Source: Chloroflexota bacterium | Lineage (GTDB): Bacteria > Chloroflexota > UBA11872 | Direction: 5' to 3' | Length of the DNA: 51,356 nucleotides | Assembly (NCBI GenBank): GCA_028874175.1 | Contig: JAPPLN010000119.1 | Location: 1 to 51,356 of the forward strand | Shown: one piece after another, positions 44,724-51,356 of the stretch | Layout: each line of letters starts with the position of its first letter | Numbering within the stretch: the stretch's first letter is position 1 | Notes under the pieces: generated by a model | The model's input: the letters and a program-made list of their open reading frames with translations, nothing else | The model's database searches: none | Told to the model about the DNA's origin: nothing | Program-made: the position numbers and the translations under genes

Positions 44724-45110
44724 TTACCAGAGGCGGTGGATGCCGTAGCGGTCGAAGGTGGTTTCGTTGGAGATGAGGACGAGGTTGCGTGTCAGGGCCT
44801 GGGCGATGAGCATGCGGTCGAAGGGGTCGCGGTGGGGGCCGGGCAGCGCGCCGGCGCGGGCGGCTTCCTGAACGGTGATGGGCAGTTCTTCGAAGTCCTG
44901 GTCGGCTATGGCACCGGCAAGGTCGGGTGCCATAGCCCCGGCTTCATCCAGTCTGCCCAGATGGTATTTGGTGGTTATCTCCCAAGCGGAGGCCGCGCTG
45001 ACGAATATGACGTTCGTATGGCTGTCGATGGCGCGGCGTGCCCGCCGCGACAATCGACCGCTCCCATTCACCCACCAGATGAAGGCGTGGGTGTCAAGCA
45101 GCAACCGCAA
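44724..45110 (-). CDS. vapC: PIN-domain toxin (VapC-like)
   Basis: A 128-residue PIN ribonuclease. Acidic metal-binding residues are D6 in LLLDTHAFIWW, E44 in SAWEIT, D95/D98 in HRDPFDRM and D120 near the C-terminus. The LDTHAFIWW beginning and HRDPFDRMLIAQA belong to the VapC subgroup that pairs with Phd/YefM antitoxins. It cleaves RNA when free of antitoxin. The TTG start directly abuts the antitoxin stop (TAG-TTG), so it depends on coupled translation, which keeps toxin below antitoxin. Confidence 0.92.
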   Translation of the reverse strand: MRLLLDTHAFIWWVNGSGRLSRRARRAIDSHTNVIFVSAASAWEITTKYHLGRLDEAGAMAPDLAGAIADQDFEELPITVQEAARAGALPGPHRDPFDRMLIAQALTRNLVLISNETTFDRYGIHRLW

Positions 45111-45356
45111 CTACGGGCCGCCTTCCCACAAGGCCAACTCGTCAGGCGGCAGCGGCTGCGAGACAAGGTCGCTTAGCTCCTCCCATTCCTTGTTGCCCTT
45201 CATAGCGCCAAACTGTCGCTTGCCGCGCTTTTTGCAGGGCACCAGCCGGGCGACCGGCTCGCCGTTGCGGGCGATGGTGACTTCTTCACCCGCTTCGACC
45301 TGCGCCAGCAGGCGGGACAGGTGGGTTTTGGCTTCGTGGACGTTGACGGTTGCCAT
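45111..45356 (-). CDS. vapB: Phd/YefM-family antitoxin
   Basis: An 81-residue antitoxin. The N-terminal DNA-binding part is MATVNVHEAKTHLSRLLAQV with EAGEEVTIARNGEPVARLVP, the standard Phd/YefM signature. The C-terminal half (PCKKRGKRQFGAMKG onward) is the flexible toxin-binding tail. It precedes and abuts the PIN toxin. Family antitoxins repress their own operon, with the toxin as co-repressor; the direct repeat 33 bp upstream is a candidate operator. Confidence 0.92.
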   Translation of the reverse strand: MATVNVHEAKTHLSRLLAQVEAGEEVTIARNGEPVARLVPCKKRGKRQFGAMKGNKEWEELSDLVSQPLPPDELALWEGGP

Positions 45357-45388
45357 TTCCGGTTCCTCGGGCGCCGCGGCTGTTTGCT

Positions 45389-45409
45389 TGACTAAGGATA
45401 TGACTAAGG
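45389..45409 (-). promoter_or_regulatory. Candidate operator of the toxin-antitoxin operon (9 bp direct repeat)
   Basis: TGACTAAGG occurs twice (45389-45397 and 45401-45409) with three bases between, so the copies are 12 bp apart, close to one helical turn. It lies 33 bp upstream of the antitoxin start on the coding (minus) strand, where it reads CCTTAGTCA twice. Position and periodicity suit autorepression by the antitoxin, which is known for this family. Confidence 0.5.
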
Positions 45410-45419
45410 CGGAGGGCGT

Positions 45420-46193
45420 TCAAGACGCGGGGTACGGCGGTGAGGTTGCCGGGATCCTGAGTTGGTGGTGGATCCAGGTGGCGGTGGTGGTGGCGGATTC
45501 GCGGATGGCGTCGTGGTGGGTTCCGGAGGCGTCAGGTGGGAGTTGGAAGGCGTGGTCGGCGTCCTTGATGACGTGAAGGGTGTGGTTCGACACGGTCCGC
45601 CGGGGACGGCGGCCCGGCTCACCACGAACGGATCCGGGGGCGAGGTCTCCGATCACTCGTTGGAGTTCGTTCAGGTCGCAGTATTCGGGGTCGCGGGCGC
45701 CCTGGATGAAGAGCATGGGGACGGGGACGTGGGGGAGGTGGGCGAGGGTGTCTGGTAGGAGGGCGCGCCAGCGGTTGGGGTAGACGTAGCAGATGAGGCC
45801 GCGGACGTGGGGCAACGGTTCCCGGGCGAGGAGAAGGGACATGACCTGGCCGCTCATGGAGCGTCCGGCGAGGAATAGGGGGAGGTCGGAGGCGAGGGCC
45901 TGGGCGGCCTGGATGGCGGCGCGGGTGGTGGCGAGGAGGACTTCGAGGGGGTCGATGAGGTCTTGGGTGTAGCCGGTTTCGAGGCTGTGGCTGTAGGGGT
46001 AGTCGTAGCGGAAGGTGGCGATGTGGTGGTGGGCGAGGGCTTCAGCCATCTGGTGCATGAGAGGAGCGCGCATGGGGGTGCCGGCGCCGTGGCCGAAGAC
46101 AAGGAGGGCGCGGGGGTTGTTGGGTTGGAGGAGGAGGGCGGGGAGGTTGGGGCCGGATGGGGTGGCGGGGAAGGTGGTTTCGATGACTTTCAC
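45420..46193 (-). CDS. Alpha/beta-hydrolase of the KANL3/Tex30-like type
   Basis: A 257-residue hydrolase. The oxyanion segment is LLVFGHGAGTPMRAPLMH near 30-47. The nucleophile serine is in AGRSMSGQ (GxSxG). The late acid is in PMLFIQGARDPEYC and the His in IKDADHAF. Substrate is unknown; many relatives are small esterases of uncertain role. Between the acid and the His the protein has an insertion, about GSVRGEPGRRPRRTVSNHT, coded by a dispersed palindromic repeat that stays in frame. It lies divergently from the aldo/keto reductase. Confidence 0.82.
   Translation of the reverse strand: MKVIETTFPATPSGPNLPALLLQPNNPRALLVFGHGAGTPMRAPLMHQMAEALAHHHIATFRYDYPYSHSLETGYTQDLIDPLEVLLATTRAAIQAAQALASDLPLFLAGRSMSGQVMSLLLAREPLPHVRGLICYVYPNRWRALLPDTLAHLPHVPVPMLFIQGARDPEYCDLNELQRVIGDLAPGSVRGEPGRRPRRTVSNHTLHVIKDADHAFQLPPDASGTHHDAIRESATTTATWIHHQLRIPATSPPYPAS
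45582..45631. repeat. Dispersed palindromic repeat inside a coding sequence
   Basis: GTGGTTCGACA (45582-45592) and GCTCACCACGAACGG (45617-45631) are the two halves of the GTGGTTCGACAAGCTCACCA-type repeat seen in environmental genomes. Here they are separated by a 24 bp GC-rich insert containing its own inverted repeat (GTCCGCCG and CGGCGGCC). The whole lies in frame within the hydrolase gene. Another copy, shorter, is at 40.36 kb. Confidence 0.65.
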
Positions 46194-46323
46194 GGCGGGG
46201 ATGGGTTTGAGGCCGGGTTGGCTTTGCAGCCTAATCTGCGTTGGGGATGTTCAGACGGTGGGGTGAGCGGTGAGAGTGGTGCGGGACTAGAATCCGGCCG
46301 TTGGTTGTTCTGGGGTGTGGCTA

Positions 46324-47280
46324 GTGCCGGAGATTCCGCGGCGGCGATTGGGGCGGTTTGGGTTGGAGTTGACGGAGATCAGCCTGGGGGCGGCGTTTAT
46401 TGGCGGGCGGACGGATCCGCTGATGGACGACCCCGAGGCGATGACGCGGCGGCTGGACGGCGTGGCGGTGGCGGCGGTGCAGCGGGCGCTGGAGTTGGGG
46501 ATTACGCATATCGACACGTCGCCGCTGTATGCGCCGAGTGAGCGTCGGATTGGGATGGCGCTGGCGGAGGTGGACGCGCCGGGGCTGACGATTTCAACAA
46601 AGGTGGGGACGCACGCGGAGCGGCGGTACAGCTATGCGGCGGACGATATCCGGTGGTCGCTGGAACAGAGCCTGGAGTTGTTGGGTCGTGACCGGGTGGA
46701 GGTTGTGCTGATTCACGATCCGCCGACGATGGATCCGGTGTTCAAAGCGGGGGACGGGTTTGACGCGCTGGACCGGCTGCGCGACGAGGGGTTGCTGGAT
46801 TACGTCGGGCTGGGGGCGCGGGATATCCCGTTTCACGAGGCGGCCATCGATGCGGGGCGGGTGGACGTGATCCTGACGTTTGCGGATTACAACCTGGTGC
46901 GGCGGCAGGCGGCGGGGCTGATCGACAGAGCGGCGGCGGCGGGCGTGGGGGTGCTGTTGGGGTCGCCGCAGATGCTGGGGCTGCTGGCGAAAGGGGACCC
47001 CCGAGCCACGGCGCGGATGCGGGGGTATGGCTACTTTCCGGAAGAGGACGTGCACGGGGCGACGGCGTGGTGGGAGTGGTGCCGGGAGCGCGAGGTGGAG
47101 TTTCGTCACCTGAATATGCGGTATGTGCTGGACCGGCCGGGGATCAGCGCGGTGCTGAGCGGGGCGGCGACGTCGGAGGAGATCGAGACCAACGTGCGGG
47201 AGGCGCGGACGAGGATTCCCGATGAGATCTGGAACGAGGCGCTGGCGCGGGTCGAAGAGCTGGACGCAGGCTCCGCCTGA
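46324..47280 (+). CDS. Aldo/keto reductase (D-threo-aldose/L-fucose dehydrogenase-like)
   Basis: A 318-residue AKR. The catalytic tetrad is visible: Asp and Tyr in ITHIDTSPLYAPSERRIGMA, Lys in TISTKVG, and His in VVLIHDPP. VLSGAATSEEIETNVREAR closes the cofactor site. The length and ERRIGMAL context fit the L-fucose/galactose dehydrogenase branch, which oxidises sugars with NAD(P). Two GTG starts exist (46315 and 46324); the second gives the usual IPRRRLGRFGLELTEISLG beginning. DUF402 follows 19 bp later. Confidence 0.87.
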   Translation: MPEIPRRRLGRFGLELTEISLGAAFIGGRTDPLMDDPEAMTRRLDGVAVAAVQRALELGITHIDTSPLYAPSERRIGMALAEVDAPGLTISTKVGTHAERRYSYAADDIRWSLEQSLELLGRDRVEVVLIHDPPTMDPVFKAGDGFDALDRLRDEGLLDYVGLGARDIPFHEAAIDAGRVDVILTFADYNLVRRQAAGLIDRAAAAGVGVLLGSPQMLGLLAKGDPRATARMRGYGYFPEEDVHGATAWWEWCREREVEFRHLNMRYVLDRPGISAVLSGAATSEEIETNVREARTRIPDEIWNEALARVEELDAGSA

Positions 47281-47299
47281 CTCGCTGTAGTTGGTGGGC

Positions 47300-48259
47300 A
47301 TGGCGAACTGGGTGGAGCGCGTAATAGGCGATCCGATCCGCCTGCGGAAGATGCGGTGGCATACGGACGTGCCGGCGTGGCAGGTGGACGGATTCGTTGC
47401 ACTTTCGAGCGGCGAGCGGCTGGATGTGCACGTGCCGAAGGGGACGATGTACGAGATGCCGGGGCGGGAGCTGTGGGTTTCGGACCACGGGGAGGACCTG
47501 AGCTTCCGGCGCGGAGCCTGGTGGCACGTAATGCACGCGGAGGCGCCGGGGGTGCACTGGTACTGCAACGTGACGACGCCGGCGGAGTACGGGGGCGGGG
47601 TGCTGACGTGGACGGACCTGGGGATTGACGTGGAGGTGTATCCGGGTGGCGACGTTGCGCTGGACGACTTGCCGGAGTTCCTGGAGGTGCGGGAGGCGCT
47701 GCCGGCGGGGGAGTTTGATAAGGCGGTGCAGGCGACGCGGGGGCTGATGGACGATGGGGCCGCAGGGAGGGCGCCGTTTCGCGCACCGGGCGGACCACCG
47801 GCTTGGATCGAACAGAAGCTGTTCTGGTTGGCGCCGGGTCTGGGCGATGGGTTGGCGGCGGTCGGGAGATCGGCCGAGGCGCGGCAGCCGGAGGTAGTGG
47901 CGCGAGTGCTGGAGACAGGAGATCCGGGCGCGCTGACGGGTTTGGGCGCGGGGGCGCTGATGGGGCTGATGGAGACGGCGGCGCCGCGGGACGGGGTGAC
48001 GGTGCTGGCGGCCGAGGCGGAGCTGGCGGCGGGGTTGGAGTCTGTGCGGTTTCTGTTGCAGGTCTGGGGGCCGGGGCTGCACGTGCGGCTGGTGCTGGTG
48101 CGGGATGAGCCGGGGGACGTCTCCAAGGAGTTCGAGGCGGCGCTGCGGCGGCCGAGACAGTCGGCGACGATGCGGTTGGCCGGGGCGCTGGCGCAGGGGT
48201 TGCCGGAGCCGCATGGGTATGTGACGGCGAGCGGGTTTGTGGCGGCGGTGTGGCGGTAG
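47300..48259 (+). CDS. DUF402-domain protein
   Basis: A 319-residue protein. The central block WYCNVTTPAEYGGG, then VLTWTDLGIDVEVYPGGD and DDLPEFLEV, is the DUF402/FomD-like barrel signature; better-known members are nucleoside di/triphosphatases. The N-terminal part (1-75) may be the start of this fold (VALSSGERLDVHVPKGTMYEM). The C-terminal half (about 165-319) is unassigned and Ala/Gly-rich. ATG 47300 was preferred over the TTG nine bases earlier. The acceptor or substrate is unknown. It probably shares a transcript with the aldo/keto reductase. Confidence 0.75.
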   Translation: MANWVERVIGDPIRLRKMRWHTDVPAWQVDGFVALSSGERLDVHVPKGTMYEMPGRELWVSDHGEDLSFRRGAWWHVMHAEAPGVHWYCNVTTPAEYGGGVLTWTDLGIDVEVYPGGDVALDDLPEFLEVREALPAGEFDKAVQATRGLMDDGAAGRAPFRAPGGPPAWIEQKLFWLAPGLGDGLAAVGRSAEARQPEVVARVLETGDPGALTGLGAGALMGLMETAAPRDGVTVLAAEAELAAGLESVRFLLQVWGPGLHVRLVLVRDEPGDVSKEFEAALRRPRQSATMRLAGALAQGLPEPHGYVTASGFVAAVWR

Positions 48260-48302
48260 GACTGTCAGTGGTGAGGGATAGAGGCCGCGCGCTCACCAGG
48301 GT

Positions 48303-48731
48303 TCAGGCGGCGGTCACCTCGACTCTGAGGCTGCGTCCAACGGCTCGGAGCGCGCGTTGGAGATGGCCGACATGGGAACGGTGGTCGGGGTTGGCGAGCT
48401 TGCGAACGGCGGACTCGCTGATCCCCAGCCTGCGGGCCAGTTCAACCTTGGTGACGTGCTGCTCCCGCATGGCCGAGTAGAGGGCGAGCTTTGCGGCGAC
48501 GATCGTTGGCACCCTGACCAACGCCTGACCGGGGAGAGCCTCGCCGGGTTCCGGAATGTCCCGTTTCTCGTGCACGTAGCCGGCCAGCGCCGTCCCGAGC
48601 GCATCCTCGGCGAAGGCCAAGGCTTCCGACCGATTCATACCGCCGGTGATGGCTTCAGGGACGTCGGCAAAGGTGGCAACGAGGCTGCCATCGTCGTCTG
48701 GCGTCAGGTCGCATGGGTATTCGTAGATCAT
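48303..48731 (-). CDS. hicB: HicB-family antitoxin with C-terminal DNA-binding domain
   Basis: A 142-residue HicB. The N-terminal degenerate RNase-H-like domain (MIYEYPCDLTPDDDGSLVAT and ADVPEAITGGMNRSEALAFA) binds the toxin. The C-terminal helix-turn-helix (about 90-135: TKVELARRLGISESAVRKLA) binds the operator. It follows hicA by three bases. The toxin-first order is typical for HicAB. The ribosome site lies in the last codons of hicA, so the two are translationally linked. Confidence 0.9.
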   Translation of the reverse strand: MIYEYPCDLTPDDDGSLVATFADVPEAITGGMNRSEALAFAEDALGTALAGYVHEKRDIPEPGEALPGQALVRVPTIVAAKLALYSAMREQHVTKVELARRLGISESAVRKLANPDHRSHVGHLQRALRAVGRSLRVEVTAA

Positions 48732-48734
48732 GGT

Positions 48735-48923
48735 TCAGAAGTCCCTTCGGTCAATGTTCAGCTGACGCAGCATCGCGGCCAAGACACCCCTGGACAGTTC
48801 GCCGTGCTTGAGCGTGGTGAACCTGGGCCCGACGTAGACGCGTCCATGGCTACCTTTTCCGCGAGCCGGATCGAATTGGAAGGCTTGTCCGGATCGGCGG
48901 GCATATCTCCTTGCACGCCTCAC
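48735..48923 (-). CDS. hicA: HicA-family toxin
   Basis: A 62-residue double-stranded-RNA-binding-like mRNA interferase. The active-site His is in RGKGSHGRVYVG; the conserved tail is FTTLKHGELSRGVLAAMLRQL. The GTG start used here yields VRRARRYARRSGQAF, but homologues usually start with about seven residues more (like NSREFxRR). In frame upstream the DNA encodes ITSREF beginning at an ATA (48941), with a stop just before. So either GTG 48923 is right or translation starts at the non-standard ATA. Partner antitoxin HicB is directly downstream. Confidence 0.82.
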   Translation of the reverse strand: MRRARRYARRSGQAFQFDPARGKGSHGRVYVGPRFTTLKHGELSRGVLAAMLRQLNIDRRDF

Positions 48924-48951
48924 GAACTCGCGGCTGGTTATTGGTCAATTA

Positions 48952-48969
48952 TCGCACCTTTAGGTGCGA
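48952..48969 (-). promoter_or_regulatory. Palindromic operator candidate of hicAB
   Basis: TCGCACC-TTTA-GGTGCGA is a perfect 7 bp inverted repeat 29 bp upstream of the hicA start. On the hicA strand, GATAAT immediately follows the palindrome (overlapping its last GA) and could be the -10 box, so a repressor bound here would block the promoter. HicB antitoxins with a C-terminal HTH bind such sites. Confidence 0.6.
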
Positions 48970-49087
48970 AGGGTGACGACTCAGGTCCAGGATGTCGGGT
49001 CGAGGATCAAGGGCCTGAGCTGCGTTGCGGCGATTACGGAGCGTTTGGTTAGGCTGGCGGCAATCCGTGTGTCGGCGGGAGGGCGTG

Positions 49088-49495
49088 ATGGGGCGAGTAT
49101 TGATTCGGGAGTCGGAGGCGGAAGTGTTCGATCGAGGCGGCGGGGTGCGGAGTATTCCGCTGATGAGCGGGGCGAAGGGGGCGCAGAACGTCTCGACGGG
49201 CATGACGATCATGGCGCCGGGGGCCGGGCTGCCGCTGCACTTTCACGACACGGAGGAGTGCATTACGTGCGTGGAGGGGGTGGCGACGGCGGAGATAGAC
49301 GGCGAACAGCTGACGCTGCAGCCGTTCGATCACGTGTGGATTCCGGAAGGGGCGCATCACCGGTTCTGGAATGACGGGGATTTGCAGATGCGGATCGTGT
49401 GGACGTACGGGAAGCCGGAGGTAAGCCGGACGTTTGTGGCGACGGGTCAGACGGTGAAGCACATGTCGGCGGATGATGTGGCGGAGCCGCGGTAG
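49088..49495 (+). CDS. Cupin-domain protein
   Basis: A 135-residue single cupin. Metal-binding motif 1 is GLPLHFHDTEECITCVEG (H51, H53, E57); motif 2 includes IPEGAHHRFWN (H90 or H91). GGGAGGG before the ATG supports this start. Small cupins of this kind are often sugar or aromatic-acid enzymes, or binding proteins; nothing here fixes which. It is separate from the HicAB operon, which is transcribed the other way. Confidence 0.85.
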   Translation: MGRVLIRESEAEVFDRGGGVRSIPLMSGAKGAQNVSTGMTIMAPGAGLPLHFHDTEECITCVEGVATAEIDGEQLTLQPFDHVWIPEGAHHRFWNDGDLQMRIVWTYGKPEVSRTFVATGQTVKHMSADDVAEPR

Positions 49496-49570
49496 CGGAG
49501 GAAGCCAGCCATCCGCGGACGCGCTTTCGCTACCTGGGCTTGGTTGCCCGGAAGACCCCTCGCACCAACC

Positions 49571-49585
49571 CTCTCCCGGGGAGAG
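49571..49585. repeat. Short palindrome (REP-like)
   Basis: CTCTCCC-G-GGGAGAG, inside ACCCTCTCCCGGGGAGAGAC. This palindrome is very common between genes in high-GC environmental genomes. It lies between the cupin gene and the transposase relic. Confidence 0.55.
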
Positions 49586-49647
49586 ACCCTTGCAAAAGCC
49601 GGGTACGCGGCTGGAGCGGCGGTCCGAGCTCATCGACTGGGCGCAGC

Positions 49648-49810
49648 GCCCGGATCGAACGGGTGCAACGGCCGGTGGAGCAAGTGTTCGGGACGTCGAA
49701 GCGCTCCTACGGCTACCAGCGGGTGCGCTCCCGCGGCCTGGTCCGCCATACCACCGAGATGTGGTTCAAGCTGCTGGCCTGCTACCTGCGCCGCGCGGAC
49801 CGCGTGCTGA
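49648..49810 (+). pseudogene. C-terminal relic of an IS5-type DDE transposase
   Basis: About 54 codons carry ARIERVQRPVEQVFGTSKRS and YGYQRVRSRGLVRHTTEM, then LLACYLRRADRVL. This is the extreme C-terminus of IS5/IS1182-like transposases, holding the last catalytic Glu region (PVEQVFGTSKR). No N-terminal part or complete frame is present and no terminal repeat was found. It ends about 110 bp before the IS110 insertion. Confidence 0.7.
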
Positions 49811-49940
49811 CCGGCGCCTCCATGTCGCCCTGGGCGCACTGCGCCCTCACGCCGGGGCGGGGCGGCGTCAACCCGACTCCACGGGCAGCCACCGGAGCTG
49901 TAGTCCCCCTCGCCTCATTCCCTCTTGTACGTTCCTAGGG

Positions 49941-51076
<1,136 letters not shown>

Positions 51077-51174
51077 CCCTTGACACCCCAACACAGGTGC
51101 TCACCTCTCCCCTCGCCTCCCCCCACCCCAACCCCGTAAGGTGCAACCCACCAGCCCCTAGCGCCTGCCACCTC

Positions 51175-51356
51175 GTGCCCCACCCCAACATCCTCCTCTT
51201 CATGACCGACAGCATGGACGGCCGCGTCATGCGCCACCTCGGCCATCCCGCCGCCCACACCCCCAACATGGACCGCCTGGCCGCCCTTGGAACCTCCTTC
51301 AGCAACGCCTACTGCAACTCCCCCCAGTGCGCCCCCTCCCGCGCCAGCTTCTGGAG
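51175..51356 (+). CDS. Sulfatase, N-terminal fragment (runs off window)
   Basis: An open frame from GTG reaches the window end with 60 codons. HPNILLFMTDSMDGRVM is the metal-site strand (TDS-D), followed by HTPNMDRLAALGTSFSNAYC and CNSPQCAPSRASF. C52 in C-A-P-S-R is the cysteine that would be converted to formylglycine in type I sulfatases. The start aligns with arylsulfatase/choline-sulfatase-like N-termini without a signal peptide. The rest of the gene is outside the window. Confidence 0.88.
   Translation, partial: MPHPNILLFMTDSMDGRVMRHLGHPAAHTPNMDRLAALGTSFSNAYCNSPQCAPSRASFW

Noticed and set aside
40550..45420. Attachment-site duplicate of the tRNA 3' end, or an integrase
   Set aside because: No second TTCGAATCCC...TCGGTCCACCA was found, and no integrase gene is present in the window.

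Overview
The window is high-GC bacterial DNA. No marker here fixes the taxon. The GC level, frequent GTG/TTG starts, the mix of sugar-acid and oxidoreductase genes, a sulfatase, and dispersed repeats of the GTGGTTCGA...GCTCACCA type resemble Chloroflexota, especially the uncultured marine or sponge-associated groups. That assignment is inference.

Layout. (1) 1-17.8 kb is ordinary chromosome: rhodanese plus MoeB-like E1; a PDZ/GAF membrane histidine kinase with its LuxR-type regulator; a Gfo/Idh oxidoreductase; an LCP wall protein; a methyltransferase; a CinA-like protein; a two-domain aldolase/dehydrogenase; then galU, a glucuronokinase-like GHMP kinase, a xylulokinase, a homocysteine methyltransferase, DUF624 and a sugar-type ABC ATPase. 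(2) 18.0-23.8 kb is the translation operon nusA-rnpM-infB-rbfA-truB-ribF, without rimP at its head. Its rbfA has no ATG/GTG/TTG where the protein must begin and appears to start at ATC. (3) 23.9-37.5 kb holds a Crp/Fnr regulator, a gamma-glutamyltransferase, a YhaO/YhaN-type nuclease-ATPase pair, an M42 peptidase, an EF-G-like GTPase, proBA and a ComEC-type metallo-beta-lactamase protein. (4) 37.5-39.5 kb has an EamA transporter and a second Gfo/Idh protein.

(5) 39.5-45.4 kb is accessory DNA: about 0.9 kb of purine-rich non-coding sequence, a tRNA-Ala(CGC)-like gene, an HNH endonuclease gene cut by one in-frame TAG, a 713-residue protein joining a phospholipase-D-type nuclease to an SF3-like ATPase, a small acidic protein and a VapBC-type toxin-antitoxin pair. 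It reads as a small defence island. The PLD-ATPase gene is the best candidate for an undescribed system. (6) 45.4-49.5 kb: a hydrolase carrying an in-frame palindromic repeat, an aldo/keto reductase, a DUF402 protein, a HicAB-type pair with a palindromic operator candidate, and a cupin. (7) 49.6-51.36 kb: an IS5-type transposase relic, an IS110 element whose bridge RNA can be folded and matched by eye to both ends of its insertion site, and the first 60 codons of a sulfatase that runs off the window.

How the genes work together: most modules are tight, co-directional and overlap by 4 bp (kinase/regulator, galU/GHMP kinase/xylB, YhaO/YhaN, proB/proA). From about 37.4 to 49.5 kb the plus strand is G-rich whichever strand is coding, and beyond the IS110 it is C-rich.
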